Numbered from the stretch's first letter, positions 1 to 14,605 are shown. The stretch is 64,000 nucleotides of DNA from Cladocopium goreaui (GCA_947184155.2 CAMXCT020002026.1:32501-96500), one strand, 5' to 3'. The notes: generated by a model from the sequence alone, not told the origin. Numbers and translations are program-made.

Positions 1-3000
1 TTTGGGTCCAGGACATTGGGAGCCCCAGTGAAGGTCGACATGAAGTATTGCATCGTCCATCCCCTTGACATCCCTTGACATCCCAGGCTTCTTCTACCTC
101 AGTGGCAAGTGTTCCGGGGAGAACTGCTCCTGGTAACTTGGTGGCAATGAAATGCAATGCACATGTTTACGCTGGCATGTTCAGTGCTGCTAGTGGCAGG
201 TATCATCCTGAAGAAAGGCACGGGTCATGACTGTCATGACTGTCATGATTGTCTTTGACACTTGAACAGAGCATTCATAGAGCCACAGGAGTCACAGGAT
301 ATCTCGAGAGTCACCTTAGAAGCTGTTTTCCAGAGATTTGGCATGGCCGTGAAGAGAACATGTGGCTGAACTCTACGTTTGGGCTGTATCGCATGACAGG
401 GAAGTCAAAGAAGAGGTTCGTTGCCTGATGAGGCTGCAAGGGAAAGGGACGGGCTACAGAATACCATCGAAACTCAAAAGGTCAGACAAGTGACGCCTGC
501 TTCTTGTGTCAAACTGGAGAGGACGCAGTTGAATCTATATAGGTCTTGTGCAGACCCACTCATCCATAATATAGTTTTCACAGTGGAAACCTTTCGCTGG
601 TTGCCCTGATTTTTGTTTCAGCACGATCAAAGCCGTTGTCCGTAATGATGTTTGTGCTTTTCACTTTCTAAATGCGTTTCAACCTGATTTGATTGTTGAG
701 GTTTCTTGAAAGATTGTATATACTGTACTCAGAGAAGTTTAAGAAGAGACTTTTCTCTCTTGCATTTTTTTTTTGAGGATGATACCATGCAAAAGTGGAC
801 TCTTGTGCCAAGTCCGAGGGTGTGTGCGGCACCTGGAGTGACCACTTTAAGCACACCCGTGAGCAGATCTGTACGCCACAGGGGGTGAGTCCTGCAAGCT
901 GATGATGATTTTGATGAATAATGAATGACATGAAATGAAATGAAATGAGATGGAATGAACTGGAGTGGATGAAATGAATGAAGTGAATGAAGTGAATGAA
1001 TGAAAGGACGGACTGCCTGACTGACTCACTCACTGACACATTCACTGACTCACTCGCTGATTCATTCACTGACTCACTCGCTGATTCATTCACTGACTCA
1101 CTCACTGACTCATTCACTGACTCACTGACTGACTGATTGAATGACTGACTGACTGAATGAACACATGAATGAATGAATGAATGAAATGAATGAATGAAAT
1201 GAATGAATGATGAATGATGATACTCGTAATGGTGGATAATCCCAAATATGTTGTGCAGTGTAGTCGAACCACGGTGGCATTTCAAGGTTTTTGGCCACTG
1301 GGATGAAGAGAAGCAGGAACCATCTGGTGCTCAGGTGGGGTCATGTCACGCGAAGTCTATGCCAACTCTTTGGAACTTTGTGTAATAACTTAATAACTCT
1401 GTGGGAAACATTTAGACACTTCAGCTTCTGCTGATTGGAAGACGACCATGGGGGTCCTGGTGCGTTCGCGGTTGCAGGAATGCTCAAGTGATGCAGGTTG
1501 GGAGCGTGGGGGGTACATATCCAAATCCGAGACTTCTTTCTAACCACACTGCCAAGACTCCAAACAATGCAAGTAAGAGTGCACCAAGCAAGCTGGTTTT
1601 TGTAAACAGCATCCAGGCTTCCATTCATGCCATGCATGTCCCGTGTCGACATGTCTTTATTTTTATCCGTCCGAAGTTTCTTACTCCGAATCCGGTTCCA
1701 AATCTAAGTACAGAGACCTGAGACTTGCATTTGCTCTTCTCTTCCTGACTCCATTCAGAAACACGTCACGGGTCGCTTTGACCCGATAGGAAGCGGCAGC
1801 CAAGATAGTGGTCTCCGTCTCAGAGCAGATCTCCAGCAACCCCAAGAATTCCAAATATTTTTTTTGCAGTTTTCTGAAACTAACACATTAGATATGTTTT
1901 TCTTCACTGTTGCAGATGTGGGATGTCTTCACGATGTGCACGTGCAAGCTTTTGTGGTGTCCTGCAATGTTTTGTGTCCAAAAAGACTTGCCACAAGATC
2001 TGGAATTTCGTGTGAAGCCCAACCATACCAGCACCTACCAATCTAGCCGCTCTAGCCCTTAGTAGGTGCTTCCGTGACCTCATGCTCCACGTCCGATCGC
2101 TCGACAATGACAAGCAGTGACTGTTGGGGCCATAGAATCCCCACGAGTGGTCATTTCACCAATATAGGGAAGTACTGGAATGGCATATCTAATAAATGAA
2201 TATAAATGAGAGAAAGGCCAAGTTCATATTCCTGTCATAGTGCCAAAAGTGCATTGAATCTATTTGACATGCTTCGGTCTCAGAGGTCTTAGGCCTTCAG
2301 CATCCTTCAGCCACAGTTTCAACAAATGCTGCACAGAGGTGAAGAGTCTGAAGAGCCTGATGAGCCTGAGCCCAGCAGGCGCTTTGCCGCAGGAGGCATC
2401 AACATCAAAATGTAGTAAGCAGATGTAAGCAGATAATAACATCATGAAATCATGGGAAATAGATGGAAAATGATGGACATACTGAGGTAGTATAGTGGCT
2501 GATGTGCTTGCGATTTGCAATGAAATTCACCAACTTTGAGGGACAGATCCACGGCAAAGCTGAGAAACCAGCAAAAGTTACAAACAGCGAGGATTGCGGT
2601 AGGCACATTTCTCCAAACTACTTCGGGAAGCAAAAACTCCCAAATCATGACCCCAATGACAAGCACATGTTGCATGTGCATAGTATCATAGATGCCTGTT
2701 CGATGCAGTGGGTTCTTTTGACTTGATGGCATCAATGATCAATGGTATCAATGGATATCAATGGTTGTTTGGCCAGGCAACAATTCCTGCAGACAAAAGT
2801 GGCGCCAGCTGTGGGCTCAAATGGCTGAGTTCTCCATTTCTTTTAATTTGTCTGATAAGAAAGTAACCATGATAGCTTTGCATCACGGCTTGAAGGCATC
2901 AGAGATTGATATTTCCGAATATTTCCATTCATTGCCATGGTTGCCCAATGGATTGCCTTTTCTTGTGCCTCGAGGCCTTGATCTTTCAAGGGCCAGGATT

Positions 3001-6000
3001 TTGCGTCCTGAGCAAGCCAGCAGGCGGGAATCTCCGCGGATGCAGGAGATAAGGAACCTATTCTTCTGTGGTTCACTAGGAGGACCCATGTTTGTGGAGT
3101 TTTGAACGCGCAAGAATATTGTAATGGAGAGCTTCATATTGACTTGTCAATGGTTGGAGATGGCAGAATTTTGGGACTCTTAGGTCTCCACTTCCAAACG
3201 CCATTTGTATACATTTCAGCTTGGTGCACCTTGCGCTTGTGGTAAGACGAGTTCAAAAGCCATCCTGCAGAAGCATCAAAGTTACGTAATCATTGGGAAG
3301 GACTCGGAACTTGGATGAACCTGGAGGATAGATCCGCAGAAGATTTTTAATTCCATGGAGGATTTACCCACCGATGATTTGTTTCATTTCTTTCAATCCC
3401 CAACCAATCAACCAGCGCATAGCTAGGAAGCACATCATTTGTTCAAGTGATTCTAGTGGCAGGCTGGTCAGCATCTATGAGCAGGTCCGGTGCCGAGGTG
3501 CAGTCTGCAAACTTGCAGCTATTGCCTGTTTCTTTGGAAGCCATTTCGTGATATTTCCTGAACAATTTTGCTTGAGCTAGATACAAGATGATACAAGCCT
3601 GCATGATCCTACATATCAATGGAGACAGAAGTAGATGCGGAGAAGTCAAACACATCAAAACAGCAACATATTGTGACCTGCTGGAGACAGACCGCCCAGG
3701 TTGCTGAGTCAAGGTTTGACCATGTGCTGTGAATGTGAACCGCAGCCAGGATGATTCCGAAAGACCAGTTGGCTTAAAGGTCGACTGCCAGTTTGTGAGC
3801 AAACACTGTGAGTGGAACACTCTAGTTACGCAGCTGGTAATGCTCTATCATGCCTTACCAGTTGGTTCAAGTTCAGCCAACAGTCTACTGCTTGCCGTTT
3901 GAAGGAGGTGATGTGCAGTGGTCGCAGGGGGCCCCATCGATCATTCTTTGCTGTGAAGGTTCTGAAGGAGCACCTCCCAAGGTGTGGAACCTTTGATGAG
4001 GCATCCAGCTGCACCTGCCCTGCCGGCGATGTCTTGGGACAGTGAGGGGTGCAGCATGGCAACACATGGGAGCCAGGTTGGGAGCTGGAAACCGCTGCTG
4101 TCGCCCAGTGGGGTGACCAATGGATCGTGCGGGGTCTGGGAGATTCTGTGAGTCTTCCCAAAGATAATCCAAACCTGATCCAACCGGAGCTCTGGTGAGT
4201 GGCAGTTTGGAGAATGCTAATGATGAAGAATGCACCATCCTTTGGCCTCTTTGTTTTTTTTTTTAGATATTCAATTTGATCGTTCACATGGCCGCCGTGA
4301 TAAAGGTCCCATGACCTCTGGCCCTGCGCTGATGGTTCAGACAAGTAAAGCCAGGCTGGGCTAAGAGATCAGTGACGGCTCGCCTCCGGGATTCCAAACA
4401 AAGAGTTGCTGCTGTGGCACAAGGATGTCAGACACACAGACAATGTATGGGTTTGGCAGGCGCCGTTTGGCCCGAGCCTTCCAGACGGGACGTGGTGCCC
4501 TTAAAAGGATGTGGCAGTGTTAACTTCCAGAGCTCCACAAGTACCTGTATGATCTATGAATGCTGTTGTAAATACTTTCCAATACTATGATTTCAATATA
4601 TTCCAATAGATTTCGATATATTTTGATATATCTTATTCTCAGACCCATGATTTGTCAATATGCCAAGACTCGCGTTATCGAGGCGTGGTGACCTATTCCT
4701 TGGCCTTGGTTCCGGGCAAAATGGATCTGGCGCCACTGCCTCAGCCAGATTCTGGCAAGCAGCATCCATAGACTGGAAGATCTGGAAGTAAAAAAGTTGT
4801 TCAACTGTCCAATTCCTGTAGTTTCCTGGAAAATTCAACTCTCCACAAAATGATATTCGATGATCTTGGTCTTGAATTCAGAGTCTGTGCATATAATAGC
4901 ATGTTCAGAACAAGATGCACAACGATCGCGGGGATACACACCTGCTTTTATGTTCGATAAGAATCCAATATAAAACGCAAATCGTGGGTCGTGGGCTGGA
5001 TTGTGTTTTCTGTTGTTTACTCCCAGTCATTTCGCACTGAATCCTGTAAAATGTCCTTTTAAAAATTGGAGAAACAGACACGAGGGATATCGCTGTCTGT
5101 CTGTTGCACCGAGGCAAACTTCCGCTGCTTGCCGCAGACCCGACGGAGTCGCGGAGGTCGTTGTGTTGTGGGCGTCCCCTTCTTTGGGATGACAGAAAGA
5201 TCAACAATATTCAACAATCATCAACATTCTGCAACATTGCAACATGCCTCTTAAAGCTGTGGCAGATGGCGTGAGTTCAAAGGGTGCAGTCCAGTTTCTT
5301 GAGATTTTTGCTAAACATGTGTTGCTATTTGTTGAATTAATGCACCCCTGACATGTCATGTATATTCAGATGACGCACCGCTGTGACTTGGATTGGCATC
5401 ACGACTCTGCTATGGCTACGGTAGGTGTTGGCACTTGCAGATCTTCATCGTGTCTCGAAAGAGGACTGGGGTGGAGAGGCACGGGGTGCAAATGGAACTA
5501 GAATCTCAGATGCATGGAGCATCATTATCATCCATCATCAGATGATGGCCGAAGTTGCCTAAACATCCTAAACTCATTTGTCATTGCTAGACTGCTTGGG
5601 CATGCTTTAGGCTAGCTGCGAAAGCTACACGCTGGTCTTGGTGAAGGTGGGCGCAAGAGAGCCATAGATTTTCTATGAATTTCGAATGCTGAACCAGTGG
5701 TTCACAAGGTATGGACAGAGATATCTACCTTGAAACTAGAACAGATCGGTTTCATTATCGGTTTTCTTGGCTTTATGTCCTTTATGTCCCTCAATTCGAA
5801 GTCCAGGCGTGAGCAACAGGGTCTCCTTGAGTGGCAATTTGCGTTCAATCCACCGCAGCTTCACTATCAACTGTGGCACTTCATGAAAGTTCTAAATTTC
5901 CTAGGTGAGTTTCATTCAAAAAAACGATTGCGTTTTTAATTGCCATCTTCACTGTAGAGCATCCGGGATCCAAGAATCGCACCAGGCTGCTGGCTCGGCA

Positions 6001-7780
6001 TTGGGTGGCGAGTTCTCAGCTTAGTGCGACAGCAGAGGGGGCCAAATGGGGTCCTGATGGCGGCTGATTGTCGACCGTCTGAGGAGAAGGTTGCTGCAGC
6101 TTGCATGGGGCAAAGCTGCAGTGGGTGACACTGAGAATGGTGGCATCGGGTAGTTGCCTGAGAGTTTCCAGTGTTTCAGGGGAAGCATGGAGAGTTTTGC
6201 TGTATCAGGTCCCAAGTGACTCAGAACTCTTGTGTTACAGTGGTTTCTCCAGAACATTGCTCATTCATTAGGTGTAGACATGCTCCAAAATCATCCAAAT
6301 CTACCAGCTAGATCCAGCTAGCACATGATCCGACTCCTCAAGGACAGACCAGGGCCTCGGTGGTCGACCCTTTTTCCACACGTTGGCCACAGTGTTGGCG
6401 GATCCCTGGTGGTGGGCCCTGCGTGATTGGCGATGTGGCTGATGACTGATATATTGTTGATCACTCACGAATACTTCTGATCTGTATTGATGAGTATTGG
6501 TAAGTTACGAGTTATGAGTTATGATTCTGATCAATACATGAGAGTCATTGGAATGGCAATTTATGCTGCTCATTCTGATGTTTGAGAGAGCATCCAATAT
6601 GGCAGCGACGGTCCGCGCCAAAAAGCATGGTGTTATCCTGTTGAGGGACTTTGATTTGGCCTACTAGTACCCTAGCAGGTGGAGAGTGAACCTTGGGTGA
6701 CCGTTATTTGGGAAAGCCCTGACCAACTTGTGGCGTGATATATATTAGAATGTTTAAATTACGTAAATACATTATAATATATATATAATCTTATATAAAT
6801 AAGTGGGGCTGGCGCCCCCATGCCGCCGACCCCTGGGACCAATTGGCTCAAACAGTGTCTTTTGAACCAAATTGCTTACTGCGTCTGCAGGTGGCTTTCG
6901 TCTGGCACAGCTCGGGTCCAAGGACGGTGCCGCAGCACTGAGACACCATGGCAGTGAAGGGCGGATCGGGCCCGCGGCCGGCAGCCCAGAGTGCCAAACG
7001 TTGCTTTCTGAACTGCCTAGAAGCTAGCTTCAAACCCAACATGTCTTTTCGAATTGCTTGACAAAAGTTGCTTTTCTCACGCGCACCCCCGCTACAGCAG
7101 GGGTCGGCGGATATATAATATACACAGTATGACTCATATTGAACCATTGAACCATTTATTGACGAACCCTTCCAGACTCTATGGATTCTTCCATGCTGAT
7201 CGTCTAGCGAAAATATATAGGTCAGCAGCTTGTTCTGCCAGGTGGGCAGACACCACTTATCCTGCTGTGATGGCTTGTGACCCAGCCCACGGAGCAAACC
7301 GAGATTGACACAGGTGATGTATAGCCCAAGAATCTATGTATGTTTTGTCTATGGGTCTACGTGTATACCGGAGTATCCGGGGTGTATCCATGCATCCTTC
7401 TTATTTCTTGAGGTTTTTGCATTCTGGTCTACATGAAAAGCTTTGTGTTTCTGCCGGTCAATCCGCAGTTGAACCTGTCCACCGCTAGGTCTGCCACTTG
7501 CCGGAAGACCTTTGTGGGGCACTTGCACAGCTGGAGGTGCCAAGTGTTGATGATCTGACACCTGCCACCACTCACTGCAAGATGAGATTACAAGCTTTTC
7601 CTAACTGCAAAGATTATGCCTGCTGAGTTTGCTGATTCAATAGTTCTGGATGAGTCTCTGCGAGTGACGGCTTTTGGCAATCAAGTTGGTTTGCAGGAAA
7701 TCTGCAACTGCTGGAGCATGCTGCAGCCATTCCTGCTTGATACAATCAGCCTCCTAGCATATCCACTTGGCAGCCTGATA
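1..7780. other. No recognisable gene (intron-like/intergenic DNA)
   Basis: I see no protein domain, RNA gene or mobile-element coding region here. Open frames are short and look random on both strands. The stretch holds simple-sequence tracts (notably 909-1220) and several short tandem duplications. A possible exon start at 1915, after a TTTTTGCAG-like acceptor, reads MWDVF and could be a WD40-like scrap, but it is too short to call. The region may be introns of a gene that starts upstream or intergenic DNA; the sequence does not decide. Confidence 0.5.
909..1220. repeat. Degenerate tetranucleotide microsatellite (TGAA/ACTG family)
   Basis: ATGA/TGAA units occupy both ends and a block of ACTGACTC/ACTGATTC units sits in the middle, with many single-base variants. 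Long minus-strand open frames across it (Ser/Val/Glu-rich periodic peptides) come from the repeat and are not genes. Confidence 0.85.
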
Positions 7781-7785
7781 CTCCC

Positions 7786-8190
7786 ATGCAGATGGCGCAA
7801 CCAAGGTCGTGGGTGCAGACTTCTGCAGCCCATTGGCCGAGGCAAATTCCGACGGCCCCACAGAATCCAATCATGTGTGTGCGGGCCTCTGTCCAGCACG
7901 TCATGGTCCGAGTGGCGCCAGTGGTGCGGCCTCCAGTGGTCACACAGCCTCCGGCGCCACGCCTGGGTGCACGCAGCTCCTGTGAAGCAGCAAAGATCTG
8001 CTGTGCAGTGCATCACCGTCGGAATGCTCTGCACAGCAGATCTTTGCTGCTTCAAAGGAGCGGCATACACCCAGCTGTGCGAAACATTTCGGGTCCCAAC
8101 GCAGCGCCCAAGGTGGTGGCAGTGAAGGTTGGACCCCCAGAAGCGAAGAAGGACGCCCCTCTGATCGAGGAACGTGTGCCGACGGACAAG
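7786..8190 (+). CDS. Possible exon of an unrecognised protein
   Basis: A plus-strand frame follows a CCCATGCAG acceptor-like sequence and stays open for about 135 codons. It begins as a Pro/Val/Gln-rich linker (…VVRPPVVTQPPAPR…) and ends as a charged segment (…KVGPPEAKKDAPLIEERVP…), both of which look like coding sequence. The middle is an inverted repeat at 7963-8074 whose translation looks foreign to the flanks, so the hairpin may have been inserted into an exon. I recognise no domain. It could equally be a chance open frame. Confidence 0.25.
7963..8074. repeat. 112-bp snap-back inverted repeat (foldback/MITE-like or small-RNA hairpin)
   Basis: A perfect 25-bp inverted repeat pairs 7984-8008 with 8029-8053 around a 20-nt loop that itself pairs partly. 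Outward pairing continues with isolated mismatches to about 7963 and 8074, giving arms of roughly 50 nt. The fold would be a long, nearly perfect stem. It could be a small foldback element, a miRNA-precursor-like hairpin, or a recent inverted duplication. No target-site duplication is obvious. Confidence 0.8.
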
Positions 8191-8199
8191 GCATTGAAA

Positions 8200-11100
8200 T
8201 GCTTCAGATTTCAAATCAATGTGGTCCTTTGTATTTGCCTAGCGCAGCCTAGCGCATCATGAACCCACAAATTTGTAATAATTTGTAGCTTGTTTTTTCC
8301 AAAACCATTTTTTTTAAAAAATAGATTGGGAAAAGGCCTTGATACCTTGTGATCCCGTTGTAGATATACCCCTTTCTGAAAGTGTACTTTCTGCGTGCAC
8401 TGTTTTGTTGACACCAGGCAACTTTTTGAAAGCGACCTGGGATTTTCGTCGCATCGCCAAGGAACCAAGAAAGCATCGTCGTGGTTGATCTCCGCGGTGA
8501 GGACAGGGCCGCTGGCACAATTGCTGCACCCTTCCGATTCCGGCCTTGGAATTCTTGAAAGATTTGCAGGAGTGGTGTGCCAAATTTAAAGGCAAACCAA
8601 TGGTTGCATTCTTCTGTCAGTACTCCTTCCATCACTACCACTCTTTGGGTAGGCGGACAAGATCAAGATCGGACAAGTCTTGTCCGACTTAACGAAGACT
8701 GGTAGTGATGGAAAGAGGTTTGAGAGGGTGGGAAGCGCACAAGCTTCCAGTTGAGAACCAAAGCCCGCAGCTATCTCAGGCGGCATATGACAACATTGCG
8801 CTGAAAATGGGCAGTGAATTGCCGTCGTGGACCTTTGTTGACATGAAAATATACACCATGTTTTCTCACGGTTTGTGCTACGTTTTGATTTGGAGCCTGC
8901 TGCCATTTCAACTTGAACGCCCTTGCAGGACTCTGTATCTTGTATCTCCGCTGACGACGACTTGACGCTCCTGGTGCAATGGATCAACGGCGATGACGGG
9001 GAGGACTTTTGCATCTCGTGTTTGCAGCGTTTGCAAATGGTTTGTCCCGTTTCCTCACCTTTTTTTCTCGTCTATCCTTCTTGCTGAAACATTTTTCCTT
9101 TTCTGCGTTCCTTTCTTCTTTGCAGCAGCTGTTCTCCTTTCCCAACTGTTGCTCTGCAGGAATCCGACATGCTGCTTCCGGACGCGGCCACACCTGTCTC
9201 TTCGCCCTGCTGCCGTAGTCGTTGCAAGCTGCGTCACAGCGACACCAACGACAGCTTCCTCGATACAGCATTCCTGCCACCCCTTGTCACAGGTGTAGGA
9301 AGTAGAAAGCAAGGCCAATGAGCCATTCTCCTCCAAAATGCCGGCACCGATGCTTGAGCAAAAAGGAGAAACCATGAGGTTGTCCAGGGATTTCCCGCGT
9401 GCCTATTGCCCAGCAGAAACACGGAAATGGGTCAGTGTATAGTAGTTGAGCAATGTTGAGCACTCTGACCGTTGGTGCAGGTTTCCTTGCCGCCCCTGCA
9501 AGAAGGCTACAGCCTTGATGTGTTGTCCATAAACATTCGAGGCAGCGACTTATGCTGCCCTGAACTGTGCTATTTCTTTTGATCAGGCGGCGAGAAAGCC
9601 GACGAGCAGGTGGAGTGCTCAGGGAAGGGGATGCCCAGGCTGCGCGAGAGCCGCAGTTGGCCATGAACAAAGCCCGTCTTTAAATTTCATGGATGGCAAG
9701 GCAGAAAGAGAAGTTGCTTCTGCGGCTGCCATTGGAATCTCCATCAAGGAGGCCCGACAATTTGGAATCTCATGGGCCATGGGCCAATATACAATTTGGA
9801 GATATTTGGGATATGATACGAGTCAAAACTTTGATCGAAAGATTACCTTTCATTTTTCTGGATTTTGGAGCTCCACAAATTTGACCTATGCCCATTCTCT
9901 GTGGAGGTGTGGAGGTATGTTGGAACATATTTGAGGGAAAGAACGGCAGTGCCCGTCTGCATCCCATTGGCCTAGGCGCTTTTGAAGATGGGTCTTTTGC
10001 CAGCAGAACTTACTGCCAGCCTAGGCTGGGAGGACCAGACTCTTGAAACATCTTGAAACCAGTCAGGCCACTTACATAGGTCAGATTCGTTTGGAAAAAT
10101 GCCAGTGTTTGGGTTCAGTTGCAAGCTCATGGTGCGCAAAATTGCGGACTGCAAGAGCGCCTGTGTACCTCTTCACACTGGTTGATGGGAGGATAGTTTT
10201 CTTTTTTTTTTTACGTCAAACCCTGTGGGTTTCTTGTGGGTATGTACCCCGCAATTCACCAAAACATCAAGGTCCACCAAGACCCAAATCCTTGGCAGGT
10301 GTTCCGCCAGAGTGTGGCATCGCAGCTGAAAAGCTGCCACAAGCAGATCCTGCGCCCTATGGAATGGCCAGGTTGGAAGAACTGATGGATGGCAAGCTGT
10401 CATAGAACTGAATCATGGCAGGGCAAACCACTCTACATTCTTGCAAGGTCGAAGAACTTCAAGACATTGGAACTGCATAGGCAAATCATGGCAATAAATG
10501 AGGTATCCAACAAATATTTACCCAAAATATGGCAAATCTAGAACCCAAAGTCAATGCCGACACCTCCATTCCCCACTTTCATTCGACAGATGGACCACGC
10601 CACGCTGGGCCGATGATGTCCCTCGATGCCGCTGGGTTTTAAGCTTCATTCTGCAGGCGTTCCGACAGAGCAGATGCAGCTGTCATCCTCCGATGATATC
10701 CAACATGATAATTATATATAATATATCCAACATGATAATTATATATTAGAAATATAACATTATATAATTATATAGGATCTGACAGTATCCAACATGTTTT
10801 GGGTAAATGTCTGATATATGAGATCACAGGAGCCAATGTGCCACGGCCAGTTGAAGGTTTTGGAATGCCAGGCTAATGCCTGTTGGCCAATGGAAACTCA
10901 CCTGACACCTGACCTTTTGTTCCATGTTTCCCCTCAACCCAAACTCAGACCCCTTAGGTTGAAAATGGTTGAAACATGTTGAAACTGACTAGACCCTACC
11001 TCCACTCAAGCCTCAGTCATTTTCAACAGGTTCATCTTGGATTCCAATGTTCTCCAACAATGTTCTTCTTCCAGAGGACCACCTTGGATCACTTAGACAG

Positions 11101-13500
11101 AAAATCCAAGCTGCGATTGCCAGGTGCTTGCAAGGGCAGAGGTGTACCAGTTGTCCTACGGAACAGGTGCCGCGGTGCCGCCATTGCTGTACAAAGAGAA
11201 GAGAGATCATTTCAGAAATCAGGATGTTGAACTCAGAAACGACTTGGCATTGCTAAGGAGTTTTAATTTTTTGAAGAATCACGAAGAATCATGAAGATAC
11301 CAAAGCACATGAGTTAAACATAGTTAAACTGTTAAACTTTTGATTATCCAAGAATGATCAGAATGGGATCCCCACGCCCATCTTGCCCCACACAGATGGC
11401 TGGATCCAGCTGCGTGCGCTTTTCTGGCGATTTCCACAGCTGCAGGAGGCGATTGAAAGATATTGAACTGACGATGGCCCATTTGCCATGACTGGTATTG
11501 ACTGGTATTGATTATCATTGTCCATGATTGTCCATGGTCAATGAATGTCAATGACTCATATTCTTTGAAGAAAACACATTAATATAAAGCATAGAGAATT
11601 GACCCTGTTGTTAGTAATCACGAAAGTTTGCGGTAGCTATCTGGAGTTTACTCTTGCTTCAGCAAGGGGAGGGCAGGTCTGAGTCCGACACAGTGATTTT
11701 TCACGTGAATCCCCCCTCCCCGCTAAGCTCCCGGGGCATTTTGAAGCGGTGTTGGAAGCAGATGGTCACGGGTGAAATCCTGCTAGGGGCGTGCCGAGAC
11801 TCCAAGACAGCAGTAATTTCCGTAAACCCACCATTGTTGAACATAGTTGCTCTGGACAATATGTATTCAGCATATCAAAATCCCATCATGTTTCCAGGCT
11901 CATATGAACCTTAGCTTTCGTTCACCCCCTGGGCCTCAAGTTTCCTGGCACTTTTTTGGTCTGATCTTGTTTTGCTGCCAAGCATCTGGCTTTTGAAGCC
12001 ATCTATATAATTTAGATTCATTTAGATAGTTAAATTATGTGTGAATCCATAGGTCTGTATGCAAAAGGACAAGCATAGCCGGAGTGTCTGATTACCTCAG
12101 CATTAGAGCCTGGTGCAGGCTTCTTTTGGCACTGTGCACTGGGTCGCTCGCTTGGCGGTGAAAGATCCCACCAGGCAGGGATCCACAAGCGGAAACATGA
12201 AAGATGCCTAACATATCCTAACATTGTGGGAGTATGGTCTAGTATGGTCTAGTACAAGTGTACTACCAGATACTACCAGTCATTTGCAAGGCCTTGTTCA
12301 TCTCAGGATGGGAATCAGAATAATCACATCAACGTACTGAGCAAGTCGTAGCTTGCGACACTTTGCTTCTACAGCAGAGCGGGGTGAAGTGCCCGTTGTT
12401 GGTGTTGTCATCCTTACGATGGGTGGCATCAAAATTACTGCAGAAACTGCAGTCAGCAACTGTCTAGATGTATTATATTTCCAATTCTCCATTGCAGGGC
12501 AGTCGAAGCCAAGATTGTGAATGGCTATGTTTCTGTCCGGTCTGGCACCTGGAACAACATGGCAAGACTTGACACAGGGACTTGTGAGTCTGATTCTGTT
12601 CAGCTCTTTGCATCATTGTCAGGAATTGCGCCACATCACCCAGTTGCTTCAACGGCTAGACTCAGCCTAGAAAGCACATATTACATCATATTATAATATA
12701 TAGTTTATTTCTGTTCATTATCAAAGCATCAGTGAATCTCACTTCGAAGTGTGCTTGGGGTCCAAGAGACGTTTCTTTCCTGGGTACCAAGCTTCAGTCC
12801 TTCGGATGATTTTTGGAGCGCTGAGCGTTTCGCGGCTAGGCGTGTCAGCGGAGCACAAAGGCTCCAAGCATTTGTTGAGGAGAGATTCAGGGCGGCCACA
12901 GCAGATTAGCAATGTGTTGTCTGGGATGGGCTCCGTGATGGCTTGTGACTTGCAACTGGAAGTATGTCACCTGGAATAGTTACTCGTACTACTCGTCCAG
13001 ATAGTCGATGCCTATAGCCATTGCAGTCTCTATTTGCAACGCACCACGTGTTTGTTGGGAATCAAACCAATGCCTTGTTGGAAGGACTATGCTTCAAGCT
13101 TCGACCCTGACACTGAGCTTTCCGTGGCTGAGTTGATGAGCAACAGTCATGTCAGGGCCGAAGGATTGGGACAACCAATGGTAACCAATGGTAACCAATG
13201 GTAAATAAGATTCAAATTCCCAGACTTTGAAATGACCTGACAATATGAATGACAGCTCCATGAGGTGAAGAAACTCTTCAATGGGTCGCGGTGCCCCAGC
13301 GAGCGCGAGCCAAAACAAAAGTCGTGTCATTTCTTAGATTTGGCATGATTCAGCACATGTTTGGGCGATTCTTCTGCCCCATTTGGCCAGTTGGACCATG
13401 TTTCTTTTCGCCTCAGAATGCGTCTAGGAGATGCTCCGAAGATTTGTACCATGGAGAGACTACAGCTCTGCGAAATAAAAGTTCAATCAGGCTTGATGCT
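8200..13500. other. No recognisable gene
   Basis: Short open frames only; none shows a domain or a convincing acceptor/donor pair with coding-like sequence between. AT-rich patches and small direct repeats occur, for example a roughly 25-bp repeat near 10697-10747, an 11-bp repeat near 11483-11510 and a 10-bp repeat near 12235-12255. Most likely intron or intergenic DNA. Confidence 0.45.
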
Positions 13501-13501
13501 A

Positions 13502-13650
13502 ATATAAGGTATTATAATATGATATAATATGTAATGTAATGCATGTAATGTAATATGATATAATATGATATAATAATGTGATATAATCTAATGTAATGTA
13601 ATATAATACAATACAATAAAATACAATGTATTGTAATGTAATCCATCAGT
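13502..13650. repeat. AT-rich degenerate satellite (TAATG/TATAA units)
   Basis: Degenerate repeats of TAATGTAAT and ATGATATAAT run for about 150 bp. The units resemble the pentamer array at 14606-15054. Confidence 0.75.
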
Positions 13651-14605
13651 TATTGCTGTAATACATCAGTTCTTTCTGACTTCAGGTGCTACCCCTGGTA
13701 TTTCCCAGTTTGACTCCCTGGAGTCAAGGTCTGAACTTCCTCAAGGGCGACCGCTTTTGGAACTCATCAGGTGCCAGTTACCTTTAACATCGTTTAACGT
13801 CGTTAAGCTGTAGGCTTGCGGAATGGTGTCAAAAGGGAGAAGTTGATTGAAATTGAGCATGACTGGCTGACACAATCATACAAAACCATCTCGGTGTTTT
13901 AGGCAACCAAGAACCCCTGTCTCTGTTCATCTTCAATTTGTGGCACTGGGGTGACAAAGAGGGTTTTGTTTGCACTTTGTTTCAGGTAGCCCATTTTTTT
14001 CATTTCATGTCAATTTCACGTAAGGCCTAGTCAATCAGATTGCTGGCTTGACTGCAGATTGTGTGTAGGACATTTGGGCCCAAGCATGCAGCTTGCCGCA
14101 ATGAGCGGCCAAATCACAAGGATGGCAATGAAGGTAGCATGCCAAAAGGCCTATACAGTGCGAGGTCCCATTTGTGCGATCTGGAAATAGTCCCCAACAT
14201 TCTCCAACCAGGTTGCTTAGACGCAGCTCTATTTTGCTGTGGATCACGTGCCGATACATAGCAATAATCTGCCATCCTTGTGATATTTTTGCGCTGCGAC
14301 TGGACACCGACTGGACATCCTCCTCTCAGCCTACTGTAGCGACTCGACTGGAAGAGCCTGGTGCCGACAGCGTCCACGTGTTCGCATGCAATTGCTGTAA
14401 AAGCAGGTATCTCTATGTACTAGTATATAGAATGAAACTATGTAGTGTGTATTGCAATCTATGGAAAATTATCCCGCATGTGTGTAATTATATCGCTGTA
14501 AAGTATACATTAAGATTATGCACGTATTTACTTAATATGTGTGTATATATATATTATGTAAGTACATAAACACACACACACATACATATATGTATGCAGA
14601 CATAT

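Noticed and set aside
668..1285. 205-codon minus-strand open frame
   Set aside because: It is mostly translation of a tetranucleotide microsatellite (Ser/Val/Glu and His/Ser/Phe periodicity).
6838..6856. Relic of the dinoflagellate spliced leader (CAATTGGCTCAAAC) as a sign of a retroposed cDNA; also a partial reverse match near 17291
   Set aside because: Only part of the leader's 3' end is matched, with mismatches, and no intron-less coding sequence follows.
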